DNA from: Ruminococcus flavefaciens
Lineage (GTDB): Bacteria > Bacillota > Clostridia > Oscillospirales > Ruminococcaceae
DNA: 29,607 nucleotides
Assembly (NCBI GenBank): GCA_004554385.1
Contig: SFMO01000140.1
Coordinates: forward strand, 1 to 29,607
Direction of reading: 5' to 3'
Below the pieces are notes generated by a model. It worked only from the letters and a program-made list of their open reading frames with translations. It ran no database searches and was not told where the DNA came from. The translations under genes were made by a program, and so were the position numbers. Shown piece by piece: positions 7,868 to 16,603 of this stretch; positions within the stretch are counted from its first letter, which is position 1, and each line of letters begins with the position of its first letter.

Positions 7868-8422
7868 ATGGATAACGGTGCAAGTAGCTACTGCCGTTTT
7901 CTTAAAGGTGAAAAAGACGCTATTGTTGAAATAGTAAGTGAATACAATAATGGACTGGTGTTGTTCCTCAACAGTATTACAGGCGATATATGTTTGTCGG
8001 AGGAGCTTGCGGAGGATATTTTCTGCGAGCTTCTGCTGACAAAGCCGAAATACAACGGGAAAAGCAGCTTTAAAACATGGCTGTATGCGATCGCACGTTT
8101 TCATGCATACAGATTGCTGAAGCGGCGGAAAAGGTTTGTGAACAGCCCTGTTGACGAGCTTTATGAGCTGGCGGACAAGGAAAATCTTGAAAACAGCTAT
8201 ATCAAAAATGAGCAGAAAATACAGCTTCACAGGGCGCTGGGAAAGATCAATCCCGAGTATTCACAGGTACTTTACCTTACATATTTTGAAGGTTTCAGCA
8301 ATAGTGAGGCGGCAAAGATATTGGATAAAAATAACAGGCAGATAGAAAATCTGATCTACAGAGCAAAGCAGGCTTTGAAGGCTCAGCTTGAAAAGGAGGG
8401 ATTTGTATATGAAAAGCTATGA
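7868..8422 (+). CDS. ECF-like sigma-70 family RNA polymerase sigma factor (locus 2)
   Basis: A 184-residue paralogue of the sigma factors at 212 and 23366. The ATG at 7868 was chosen over an in-frame ATG at 7826 because it follows AGAAAGGG and gives the shared N-terminus MDNGASSYCRFL; the earlier ATG lies inside the conserved upstream region. Region 2 is around residues 22-88 (KSSFKTWLYAIARFHAYRLLKRR) and region 4 around 117-177 (YFEGFSNSEAAKILDKNNRQ). The LEKEG end of the protein contains AAGGAGGG, which serves the overlapping next gene. The usual IGRN..IDYLRR of region 2 is replaced here by IARFHAYRLLKRR, so its -10 recognition may differ from that of its paralogues. Target genes are not visible; the membrane-bound partner's dockerin suggests a cellulosome link. 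Confidence 0.9.
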   Translation: MDNGASSYCRFLKGEKDAIVEIVSEYNNGLVLFLNSITGDICLSEELAEDIFCELLLTKPKYNGKSSFKTWLYAIARFHAYRLLKRRKRFVNSPVDELYELADKENLENSYIKNEQKIQLHRALGKINPEYSQVLYLTYFEGFSNSEAAKILDKNNRQIENLIYRAKQALKAQLEKEGFVYEKL

Positions 8423-10697
8423 CAGAATAGCAGACAGTATCCTTGAAAAATACAATTCCCGTCTTGAAGCTCAAAAGCGGAGAAAAGCCATAATAATGCG
8501 TACAGCAGCAGGCTGTGCAGGTCTTTGCGCGGCAGCTGTGATAGGCTTCGGAGTCTGGAACAGTACGCATATTAAGGGCAATACAAAAAATTTCGGAAAT
8601 GAGAATATCGTTTCTGATGTCACTACAATGGCTGAGGATATTACTCAGACTACTACAGCCTTTGCAGACGATGAGACCGTAACTACAGCTTCGCAGGCTC
8701 TGATCCCGGGGGGAGTTCAGACAAAGACAACAGCTTCATCTGTCCAAAAAGCATCTGCCATTTCAGCCGCTTACACCACATCTGCCCGTGTGAGAACAGG
8801 TACAGCACCTGTATCTCAGTCCGCAGCAGCTTCACACAGCACCGTGACAACGACTTCTTCTGCAGCAGTTACTGCTGAAATACCTGTTTACGAAAGGAGC
8901 ATTTATATGAAAAAAATACCTGCTTTTCTTGCAGCCGTGATTACAGCATCATCAGTATCTCCTTCCATGTACAGAGCAGAGTCGGGGGATCTGAAAATAC
9001 CATCTCTTACACCGCCCACAAGGCTTGAAGTCAACAGCGATGAATACCGCAACGTTCTTAACATATCAGAAGGAAGCTTTGATCTTGATCTGAACAGCGA
9101 TGGCAATTTTGACATCTTTGACGTTTATGCACTTTACCGCTCGGTGATCAATGCGGGAGCTTCTGGCGAGATGAGAGAGAAGTGCCGTCAGAACGCAGAT
9201 TACAACTCGGACGGAATGATAGATCTGTGTGACAGCACTATGCTTATGTATTATTTTGCACTGACTGAAGGGGTGAAGGCAGAATATTACGATGATGATT
9301 TCTATAAAGAGAATTGTCCTGACAAATACGCTGATGACAACGTATATGCGAAAGTCATGAAAGAATGCTGGGAAGAAGAAAAAGCTGATGCAGATCAGCG
9401 AAAAGCGTTAAATGACGAGTTTGATGAAGAGGAATTCTGGAAACATACTTCGGCATCGCTCAGAAGTATTGCCGATAAGATCGACGTACTCAAAACATAT
9501 GATGAACCTGCTTACAGCAGATCCGAAACAGTAATGGGAAGTTATCCGTGGGACAGTTTGTGCATTTATAAAGATCCTTCTGTGTTTGATAATGTTCCGC
9601 AGGTATTTGCCGATGAAATGAGATCAAACTTCAGTGTTCTGCGCTGGGATTATCCCGAATTCAATAATCACTGCGACAGCGGAGAAATGGATCTTGATGT
9701 AAACGGCAGCGGCGAATATGACATCGAGGACTTCATGGATATCGTGGTCTATGTAAGTAATCACAACGACTTCTGGATCTGGAGAGACGGCACATCAAGG
9801 GAATATACGGATCACCATGAATATGCTATGAAGCTTGACGATGAAATAGAATCTCGCTGTGATGAGCTTGTAAGATCATATGAAAGCGTCTTCCATTACA
9901 CTGTGCCGGCTATGTCTGACAAGGATGACTGGACCTTCTACTACTACTGTCTGTCCTATTTCTTTGAAAGCAATGAGTATAAGGAAGAATATGCGGACTA
10001 TGATTTCTATGTAGATCTTAATGAAGGTACAAGACTTTACACGGTATCGACTGTTGTTGAGCAGTATGTTGATCTTGTTCATCCCGAGGAGAACAACGAA
10101 GTCTTTAGTGACGCAGTTTTCCAGAAGGCGTTCAAGGCTTACATCAAGGACGTTGAAGATGGAAAGCGTTCTGAGCCCGATGTGAATATGGACGGAGTTT
10201 TTGATGAATACGATTACATATACATCAATCTCTATTCTTCATATCTGTATAACGGTCCGGATATTGATCTGCCCGGTTTATCCTACGGCAAAAAGCTTAC
10301 AGATGACATAATCAGTAATATCGGCACAAGCTGCGATTACAGCCTTAACGGCAAGAGCGGTGACATTTACGATATAATGATAGTTGAATGCTACTGCATG
10401 CTCAAAGGAAAGATGTATCCCGAGGTCACTGCCGAGGATTACTTCAACGAGAAGCAGAAACTGCAGTCGTATACCTCTCTTCTCGGCGAGATGGATGTAG
10501 AGCGCAACGGCGATGCAAACTGTGACGGCGGCGTTGATATGGCTGATACAGTAAAGATAATGCAGTCTCTTGCAAATCCGGATAAATATGAGCTGTCTGT
10601 ACTTGGAAGCTTCAACGGCGATGTTTCCGAAACAGGAAACGGCATAACAGTCAGCGACGCGCTTGGCGTACAGAAAAAACTTCTCAAGCTCAGCTGA
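8409..10697 (+). CDS. Probable anti-sigma membrane protein fused in frame to multi-EF-hand dockerin protein (locus 2)
   Basis: Predicted 762 residues. The start at 8409 has AAGGAGG (8393-8399) at the usual distance and overlaps the sigma gene by 14 bases; an in-frame ATG at 8388 lies before that site. A basic cytoplasmic helix of about 30 residues (MKSYDRIADSILEKYNSRLE...) is followed by one membrane segment (about 37-54) and a long Thr/Ser/Ala-rich linker. At base 8907 a new Met with an excellent ribosome-binding site starts a signal-peptide-like stretch (MKKIPAFLAAVITASSVS). Beyond it are calcium loops near 9090, 9200, 9693, 10180 and 10333 and a terminal dockerin at about 10507-10690 (GDANCDGGVDMADTVKIMQS, NPDKY). 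It is collinear with 753-3062 and its distal part with 3108-4877. No stop codon separates the two halves. Anti-sigma function is inferred from coupling and topology. Confidence 0.75.
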   Translation: MKSYDRIADSILEKYNSRLEAQKRRKAIIMRTAAGCAGLCAAAVIGFGVWNSTHIKGNTKNFGNENIVSDVTTMAEDITQTTTAFADDETVTTASQALIPGGVQTKTTASSVQKASAISAAYTTSARVRTGTAPVSQSAAASHSTVTTTSSAAVTAEIPVYERSIYMKKIPAFLAAVITASSVSPSMYRAESGDLKIPSLTPPTRLEVNSDEYRNVLNISEGSFDLDLNSDGNFDIFDVYALYRSVINAGASGEMREKCRQNADYNSDGMIDLCDSTMLMYYFALTEGVKAEYYDDDFYKENCPDKYADDNVYAKVMKECWEEEKADADQRKALNDEFDEEEFWKHTSASLRSIADKIDVLKTYDEPAYSRSETVMGSYPWDSLCIYKDPSVFDNVPQVFADEMRSNFSVLRWDYPEFNNHCDSGEMDLDVNGSGEYDIEDFMDIVVYVSNHNDFWIWRDGTSREYTDHHEYAMKLDDEIESRCDELVRSYESVFHYTVPAMSDKDDWTFYYYCLSYFFESNEYKEEYADYDFYVDLNEGTRLYTVSTVVEQYVDLVHPEENNEVFSDAVFQKAFKAYIKDVEDGKRSEPDVNMDGVFDEYDYIYINLYSSYLYNGPDIDLPGLSYGKKLTDDIISNIGTSCDYSLNGKSGDIYDIMIVECYCMLKGKMYPEVTAEDYFNEKQKLQSYTSLLGEMDVERNGDANCDGGVDMADTVKIMQSLANPDKYELSVLGSFNGDVSETGNGITVSDALGVQKKLLKLS
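8893..8909 (+). promoter_or_regulatory. Internal ribosome-binding site and start codon in the locus 2 fusion
   Basis: AAAGGAG (8893-8899), 7 bases, then ATG (8907-8909), in frame with the start at 8409. It opens MKK plus a hydrophobic stretch. Translation from it would yield a 596-residue secreted dockerin protein. This site is stronger than the matching one in locus 1. Confidence 0.6.
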
Positions 10698-10725
10698 CAG
10701 AAAGAATTACCTCCTATATGAAAAA

Positions 10726-10780
10726 GATCCCCTCAGGGCTTTGCATCTTGTGATGTGCAGTTCTGAGGGGATCATATTTT
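10726..10780 (+). terminator. Terminator of sigma locus 2
   Basis: Perfect 11-bp stem GATCCCCTCAG (10726-10736) / CTGAGGGGATC (10763-10773), with a further GCATC/GATGTGC pairing possible in the 26-base loop, then ATATTTT. The T run is short but the stem is strong. Confidence 0.8.
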
Positions 10781-10827
10781 GGGCAGGGCGTTTTGTTTAA
10801 CAATTTTTGCTGTTTTTATAGTTTTTG

Positions 10828-10856
10828 TTGACTTGTATGATGATAATTGATATAAT
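10828..10856 (+). promoter_or_regulatory. Sigma-A promoter of the cohesin/lectin wall protein
   Basis: TTGACT (10828-10833), 17-base spacer, TATAAT (10851-10856), extended by TG at 10848-10849. Confidence 0.8.
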
Positions 10857-10923
10857 ATATTAGTCATATGATTATTATATCGGAATGGCAGAAAAACTTT
10901 GCAAAATAAAAGGAGGTATTTTT

Positions 10924-13900
10924 ATGTGGAAAAACAAACACAAAAAGCTTAGCAAACGTGTACTTTCGGCAGTGGCTGCTTCTGCAATAGCAGGAAGTCA
11001 GATAATGACAGCTATACCGTACAGTACAGCGGCTGCAAAGACGTCAAAGCAGATCAACACGGTACCTGACAAAGTAATGTGGTGGGGCGATGAAACTGAT
11101 GCTTCCAACTATGGCGATGTCAACCCGGATGAATCAATCGCTGATATTACTGCTGCGGCAGGTGAGGCGTATGATACTCAGGGACTTGATCCGTCAAAGT
11201 CGCCTGTAAAGCCGATTCTTTCACTCAGCAGACTGAGAGTTCCGATCAGCGAGGTTCGGAAAAATCCTGATCAGACAATAGAACTCAAGGTATCAGGCGC
11301 CGATGGAAAGTATTCAGCAACCGGCTTGAATATCCAGTATGATGCAAGACTGGATATAAAAAAAGACGGCGATAACTATGCAGAAACAGGCGATGCATGC
11401 AAAGATCTGACTGTAGTACAGAAAAGCACAGGCAATGGCTTTTATGTTGGTACTGAGTCATCAGAGGATAAGGGCAGAGACGGAACATATATGACTTTTA
11501 AGCTTACTGTTCCTGCTGATACAAAGGTCGGTGACAAATTCCCGATAGAAATTGCATACTATAGCGATGAATCACGAAAGGGAAGCTTCACCAACGCCAA
11601 GAAAGATGAAAATGGTCAGCTGATGGAAGCATGGGTATTTACTCAGGGCGTACAGCAGGGCTATATCGAGGTCGTAAATGATGAGGTCACTACATCAACG
11701 ACTTCGACAACAAGCACAACTACTACATCAACGACTTCAACAACAAGCACTACTGCTACAACTACAACCACCACTCCCATATCTCTTCCTGACAGGAAAA
11801 AGTATGAGGTCATCAAAACTGCAATGACATGGGATGAAGCTGATTCCTACTGCAGAAGCGTCAACGGACATCTTGCTACGCTCACTTCCTTTGAAGAGCA
11901 GGAGCTTATAACAAATCTTCTTAAAGAAGAAGGTCTCAGCGAATGCTGGTTAGGCGGCAAGCGTGATGAAAACGGCGAATTCGGCTGGATCACAGGCGAG
12001 CCTATGGTGTTCACCAACTGGAACGGCGGCGAGCCGAATAACCTTGGCGGCCATGAAAACTATATCCATACATACAGCTCAGGCAAATGGAACGATCTTC
12101 CAGGCGATCATCGGAAGTTTTTCATCTGCGAGTGGGGGATCGCCTCTGAAAGACCGGCAGATCTTGAAGAAAAGCCAACTCGTCTCAATATCGACGGCGA
12201 GCTCAAGGTAACTCCGATGACAAAGCAGCAGGTCATCGATGCAGGTATCGACCTTGGCGATGATGATAACTTCAACAGCTTCCAGTACTCTATCGAAGCT
12301 GATTTCGATACAGCAGGCGTTGTCATCGAAAAGATAGTTACATTCGATCAGTCAGGTGCTCCTGTTTATAATCAGGCAGCTATAAACGTAGCAGGCTGCA
12401 CAAGCGTTATTATCAACCCGGGCATTCCTACATATGTCCCCGGAATCGGCGCTTATGTTGTACGTACAGTTACGACAGAAACCGTTGACGAGGAAATGTA
12501 CATGATCATCTACGGAAAGAGCAAGTGGCTCAAGGAATTCTATGATGTACAGCTCATCGTCGTAAACAATGATACAAAGACTCTTACAGACTGCAGTGCA
12601 AAGCTTAATATTCCTGACGGACTTACACTCTGCAAGGGTGATGAGACTCAGGATTTCGGCGATCTCAAGCCTAATGAGATCAAAACGGCAGACTGGTACC
12701 TCCGCGGAGACAAGGAGGGCGACTACGAGCTCACAGCTGATTTCTGCGGAAAGAACAAGGGCGAGGAGTTCGATTATCAGTTCAAGTCAAAGGACGCTCT
12801 TCACGTTTATGCAGGTTCAGCACTCAAAATGATCGTTGAGCTTCCGAGATATTCGTATTTTGATGAGATGTATAATATAAAGATCAAGCTTGAGAATGTT
12901 TCAGACAAGCCTATCTACGATCTTGAAAATGTCATCACAAGGTTCCAGCAGGGTTCAGACGCTACACTTTACCGTTCACGCGGCAATGGCGCACTCAGAC
13001 CTGTGGCTGATAAGCACATGGATCTTGTGGATGCGAGCGATGTTGCACGTATCAATGTAGATGAGCTCGCTCCCGGCGAATCAGCTGTTATCGAGCTGAA
13101 TGTAAAAGACCTCTGGAAGTCTGTTTACGAGCAGTATATCGGAGCTAATACAAGAAGGGCTCATTACTACCGCATTTTAAATGCAGGTTCGAGAAGACCT
13201 GATCTTCGTATGTTTTCATGGTTCAACAGTATGTACGAAGAGTTGCTTGGTGAGCTTCCCGTTGAGCATATCCTCAGGGACAATGTATCCGTAAACTTTG
13301 TAGGTTCGGATATGACAGTTCCATATGAAGTCAAGATAATTGAAAACGGCGATCCGACATTCGGCGTGCTCCATGTGGTAACTACACCGGGAGCATATAC
13401 CACACTCAGAAATGCATTTTACAGAGACAGATATGATCCAAGAGCTGTATATACCACATACAGAAATAACTATTTGATAGGGCCTTTCATTATGGGGGCC
13501 AGCACTAATCACTCAACTAATCACAGTACATCATCCGGAGGACATAGCGGACCTGTATATTATATGACTTGGCCTGTTATATTTACCGTAACTCCTCCTT
13601 CACCAGAGGTTACAGCAACTGTTTTTGTTGAGGAAGCAAGCGGCGCAAGAAGACAGCCCGCTCCTTCCGAGGACGGCAGCGCAGCAGTGACCGCAGAAAG
13701 CGGAAAGGCATTTGCACTTGAAGAAATGACCGGCGTTGAGCCCGATGCTGACGGCAAGATCACTGTTACAGGTGAGACAGCCTTTATGATAACAGCAAAC
13801 GAAACAGGCAGACGCGGAATCCTCCACATCGAATATTCGGACGGAACAAAGGAAGAGCGTGAGATCATAAGCGGCGAAGAGCATGAGTGCACATCTTCCA

Positions 13901-14664
13901 AGGGCTTTGAGCTTGTTGCCGAGCCAAAGAACGGCGAGGCAGGTCTTGCTGTCAAGCTCTGCGATATCTGCGGAGAAGCTTTTGACAGCATCAGCATCAA
14001 TCCTCAGGCAACAGCAATGCTCAGCAACGGCAAGACATATGCTGATATAAGAGTTGCTGTTGAAGACGCTGTTAAGGCAGGTGAAAAGACAGAGCTTTCC
14101 ATCTTCGGCAATGTCAATGTTACAGCAGACGTTACTATCCCTGATTATGTTGACGTACTCATCGCTAAGGATACAGCAATAACTGTACGTGAGGGCTTCA
14201 AGCTTATTGCCAAGGGCAATGTAAGGGATCTGAGCGGCTTTGATTACGATCTCAGCGGCAATGGTCCTGTGGTTCCTGCAACAACTACGACGACTACTAC
14301 AACTACTGCAACAACAACCACGACTGCATCTGACAGCATCTATCCTGATGCTAAAATGTGCTATTGGGTCGTAAAGGATTATCAGAAGAGAACAGGTGCG
14401 TCTGATGTCAATGCTGAGATCACTGCTTCATCTGATAATGAAAAAACAATAACACTTACCGATAAGAACGGAAAAGTCCTTGACGTTTACACTATGGATC
14501 CTGCAAGCGGAAGCGGAAAGAATTCAGCTGGCGAAGCTGTTGAACTGCCTCAGACAGGTATGGATACTCTTCCAAACTATTTTGCTGTTATAGGTTCACT
14601 GGTTCTTATGATACTTGGTGCCTTCGCAGTAAAGTTCAGCCGCCGCAGAGATGATGAAAACTGA
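10924..14664 (+). CDS. LPxTG cell-wall protein with ScaE-like cohesin and C-type lectin domain
   Basis: Predicted 1246 residues. The start at 10924 follows AGGAGG and opens a signal peptide (MWKNKHKKLSKRVLSAVAAS...). A cohesin lies at about 97-252 (TGLNIQYDARLDI, DKGRDGTYMTFKLTVPAD, AWVFTQGVQQGYIEV), resembling the ScaE anchoring cohesin of R. flavefaciens. A Thr/Ser linker (about 254-285) leads to a C-type lectin domain at about 291-404 that keeps EPN and WND calcium/sugar motifs (GEPNN, KWNDLPGD) and the outer Cys pair. Unrecognised beta-rich modules follow (about 410-1080), including two Cys clusters (HEC and LCDIC), then a second Thr linker, and LPQTG at 1208-1212 with a hydrophobic segment and RRRDDEN tail for sortase anchoring. 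It should tether dockerin proteins to the wall; sugar binding by the lectin is inferred. R. flavefaciens ScaE itself is much shorter, so this is not a simple orthologue. Confidence 0.85.
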   Translation: MWKNKHKKLSKRVLSAVAASAIAGSQIMTAIPYSTAAAKTSKQINTVPDKVMWWGDETDASNYGDVNPDESIADITAAAGEAYDTQGLDPSKSPVKPILSLSRLRVPISEVRKNPDQTIELKVSGADGKYSATGLNIQYDARLDIKKDGDNYAETGDACKDLTVVQKSTGNGFYVGTESSEDKGRDGTYMTFKLTVPADTKVGDKFPIEIAYYSDESRKGSFTNAKKDENGQLMEAWVFTQGVQQGYIEVVNDEVTTSTTSTTSTTTTSTTSTTSTTATTTTTTPISLPDRKKYEVIKTAMTWDEADSYCRSVNGHLATLTSFEEQELITNLLKEEGLSECWLGGKRDENGEFGWITGEPMVFTNWNGGEPNNLGGHENYIHTYSSGKWNDLPGDHRKFFICEWGIASERPADLEEKPTRLNIDGELKVTPMTKQQVIDAGIDLGDDDNFNSFQYSIEADFDTAGVVIEKIVTFDQSGAPVYNQAAINVAGCTSVIINPGIPTYVPGIGAYVVRTVTTETVDEEMYMIIYGKSKWLKEFYDVQLIVVNNDTKTLTDCSAKLNIPDGLTLCKGDETQDFGDLKPNEIKTADWYLRGDKEGDYELTADFCGKNKGEEFDYQFKSKDALHVYAGSALKMIVELPRYSYFDEMYNIKIKLENVSDKPIYDLENVITRFQQGSDATLYRSRGNGALRPVADKHMDLVDASDVARINVDELAPGESAVIELNVKDLWKSVYEQYIGANTRRAHYYRILNAGSRRPDLRMFSWFNSMYEELLGELPVEHILRDNVSVNFVGSDMTVPYEVKIIENGDPTFGVLHVVTTPGAYTTLRNAFYRDRYDPRAVYTTYRNNYLIGPFIMGASTNHSTNHSTSSGGHSGPVYYMTWPVIFTVTPPSPEVTATVFVEEASGARRQPAPSEDGSAAVTAESGKAFALEEMTGVEPDADGKITVTGETAFMITANETGRRGILHIEYSDGTKEEREIISGEEHECTSSKGFELVAEPKNGEAGLAVKLCDICGEAFDSISINPQATAMLSNGKTYADIRVAVEDAVKAGEKTELSIFGNVNVTADVTIPDYVDVLIAKDTAITVREGFKLIAKGNVRDLSGFDYDLSGNGPVVPATTTTTTTTTATTTTTASDSIYPDAKMCYWVVKDYQKRTGASDVNAEITASSDNEKTITLTDKNGKVLDVYTMDPASGSGKNSAGEAVELPQTGMDTLPNYFAVIGSLVLMILGAFAVKFSRRRDDEN
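11690..11755 (+). repeat. 33-bp tandem duplication in Thr/Ser linker
   Basis: Two 33-base units (11690-11722 and 11723-11755) differ at only a few positions and encode an 11-residue Thr/Ser repeat between the cohesin and the lectin domain. In-frame slippage here would alter only linker length. Confidence 0.75.
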
Positions 14665-14728
14665 TCTGTAATGATCGGTCGATAAGAAAATATCGGACGG
14701 AGGAATGAATTTCTCCTGTGCGGTATTC

Positions 14729-14808
14729 GGAAAAGCTCTGACTTTAGTCGGCTTTCCTTAACGAAAAAAGTGGATTACCGAGCCTGATTATGGGCTCGGT
14801 AATTTTTT
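14729..14808 (+). terminator. Structured 3' end and terminator of the cohesin gene
   Basis: Hairpin GGAAAAGC (14729-14736) / GCTTTCC (14751-14757) with GACT/AGTC inside its loop, then a strong terminator ATTACCGAGCC (14774-14784) / GGCTCGGTAAT (14793-14803) followed by six T. Confidence 0.85.
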
Positions 14809-14967
14809 GCCCCAGTCCGCCGGATGGACACCCCTCTCGGAACATTTTGTAGTATAACGCCTCATTTTGTCAGTGACAGATCACGTCAATAGTAAAAGGA
14901 GTGCCTGAAAAAGTACGCAAAATGTAGGAATTCTGCTGAAAAATAATAAAAAAACGCAATTTTGGTA

Positions 14968-14996
14968 TTGACATTTGAGGGAACCTGTGATATAAT
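14968..14996 (+). promoter_or_regulatory. Consensus sigma-A promoter of the secreted protein gene at 15259
   Basis: TTGACA (14968-14973), 17-base spacer, TATAAT (14991-14996), with TG at 14988-14989. This is a perfect consensus with extended -10, so expression should be high unless repressed. Confidence 0.85.
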
Positions 14997-15002
14997 ATGC
15001 AA

Positions 15003-15258
15003 TGGTCAAATAGTATAGAATTGACGTAAAATTACAATTTGTAAATTTCTATAAAGGGATCGTTTTTTCTTACAAAAATCCATTACAGTTTCATAACAAA
15101 TAATGCCTTCTCGTTCCCTTTAGGTCTTTTAATGCAGGTATGAAAAAAGAAAACAGCCTTCCGCAGCAAGAGACTCAGGATATTATTGTCACGTTTATCG
15201 GCAGCTGCAAAACTGCTTATAATATGTATTTTTTGTAAAAAAAGAGGAGGAACTATTA
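15003..15258 (+). other. About 250-base untranslated leader
   Basis: From the predicted transcription start near 15003 to the gene at 15259. It begins with the palindrome TTACAA-T-TTGTAA (15032-15044), placed like an operator just after the start site. It contains an unproven 32-codon frame at 15140-15238 (MKKENSLPQQETQD...) with only a weak ribosome-binding site, and a second possible -10 (TATAAT, 15218-15223). The 161 bases before it (14809-14967) hold no gene or repeat that I could recognise. Confidence 0.45.
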
Positions 15259-16584
15259 ATGAAAAAACACTGTAGTCTGAAAAAAGCATCAGCATTCTTT
15301 ATGTCAATGGCTCTCGTAGCAGGTGCTATGCCGGCAAATGCAGGCGGCTTGTTTAAGTCAGACAGCGGCATCGTTGCTTATGCAGCAACAGAAGCAAAGG
15401 CACCGGCAGTCGGCACACTCTATAAGGTGGGCGATACTATCACTGTAACAGGTGAGACATGGTTTCTGATCGATGACGATGCAAATTCCGGTTACCCAAA
15501 GACAATGTTAAACAGCGATATTACCATAACAGGTTTCGAAAACTCTGATGCTGACAATCAGTATGTATGGAAAACCGGCGATATTATGTTTACAGATGTA
15601 CATAACGGTTTTTATGTAACACGCAAGGATCCTTCTGTTGAGCCTGAGGGCTTCTATATAACAGGAGGCAAGGGAACTGAGAATGATCCTTTTGTTCTCG
15701 GACTTTCTGCTCCTAAATTCAGCGGCAGAAATATTACTCTCAATGACGGCTTCGGCATGAATTTCATTGTTGGTGAGGTCAATGAAGAGAACCTTGACGA
15801 ACTCAAGGTTAAGTTATCCGGCGACTGCGATGAGGCTGGCGATTCGCTCCAGAGCCTCGAACTCAAGAATATAAACGGTCAGGACGTATACTGCGTAACA
15901 GCTAATGTTTCTGCAAATGAGATGAACAGCAAGATCACTGCTGAGCTGTTTTACGGCGACAGCGAAACTCCTGTGGATACATATGCTTTTTCAGTAAATG
16001 AGTATCTTGACGCTGTTGACAACTCGGGAAATACAAAGCTTGATGCTCTTGTAAAGGCAACAAGACAGTACGGAAAAGTTGCTGAGGCATATTTCAACGG
16101 CAGCACTCTGCCTTCTGTAACAGACCATTCTCAGGATATCCTCGGTGCAAATACTTCTTTCGGCGAGTTTACCGTAAATAAGTATCAGCCATGGTTCGAT
16201 TCGAGCGAGGCTATCATATCACTCGTTCTTGATTCCAAGCTTGCTGTACGTCTTTATACAGCTAAGTATGAGGAGTCCGGTCATGATGTGGCTGCATTTG
16301 ATATGTGGACATTCGACGCAGACAATAAGCTGGTGATCTCACCATTTACTGAGATATATGCATTTACAGGTGCAAACGGCAAGGTTTGCTTTGAGGTTCC
16401 CGGTATCACACCTACACAGCTCGGCACTACATTCAATGTAAATTATCAGGGTACTGATTACTTATTCTCGCCTATGTCATGGGCTTACCGTGTTATGAGC
16501 CATAAGGGTGCTCCTGCAAAGGACGTGGCAGTAGCTAATGCACTGTATGAATACTTTATCGCTGCAACAGATTATGTTGGCTGA
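15259..16584 (+). CDS. Secreted protein of unknown function
   Basis: Predicted 441 residues, starting after AGAGGAGG (15243-15250). A signal peptide (MKKHCSLKKASAFFMSMALV..., possible cleavage after PANA or after VAYA) is followed by a beta-rich region of about 130 residues. Residues about 150-290 resemble a module seen in secreted proteins of gut Firmicutes: a DGFGMNFIVGEV-type opening, a VTANVSANEMNSKITAELFY core and an EYLDAV...ALVKATRQYGKVAEAYF ending. The C-terminal part (about 300-441) is unrecognised. There is no dockerin, cohesin, LPxTG motif or membrane anchor, so it is probably released or bound non-covalently. It has a perfect promoter and long leader, and is followed after 19 bases by a 32-codon gene in the same transcript. 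I cannot assign a function; it could be an adhesin or a substrate-binding surface protein. Confidence 0.8.
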   Translation: MKKHCSLKKASAFFMSMALVAGAMPANAGGLFKSDSGIVAYAATEAKAPAVGTLYKVGDTITVTGETWFLIDDDANSGYPKTMLNSDITITGFENSDADNQYVWKTGDIMFTDVHNGFYVTRKDPSVEPEGFYITGGKGTENDPFVLGLSAPKFSGRNITLNDGFGMNFIVGEVNEENLDELKVKLSGDCDEAGDSLQSLELKNINGQDVYCVTANVSANEMNSKITAELFYGDSETPVDTYAFSVNEYLDAVDNSGNTKLDALVKATRQYGKVAEAYFNGSTLPSVTDHSQDILGANTSFGEFTVNKYQPWFDSSEAIISLVLDSKLAVRLYTAKYEESGHDVAAFDMWTFDADNKLVISPFTEIYAFTGANGKVCFEVPGITPTQLGTTFNVNYQGTDYLFSPMSWAYRVMSHKGAPAKDVAVANALYEYFIAATDYVG

Positions 16585-16603
16585 AGAAAGGAAGTAAAGG
16601 AAT

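Noticed and set aside
14870..14910. CACGTCAATAGTAAAAGGAG as a fourth sigma-locus box
   Set aside because: It lacks the CTAATAAGTGAA core and no sigma gene or start codon follows it.
15140..15238. 32-codon frame in the leader of the 15259 gene
   Set aside because: Only a weak ribosome-binding site and no recognisable motif; kept as a remark in the leader entry, not as a gene.
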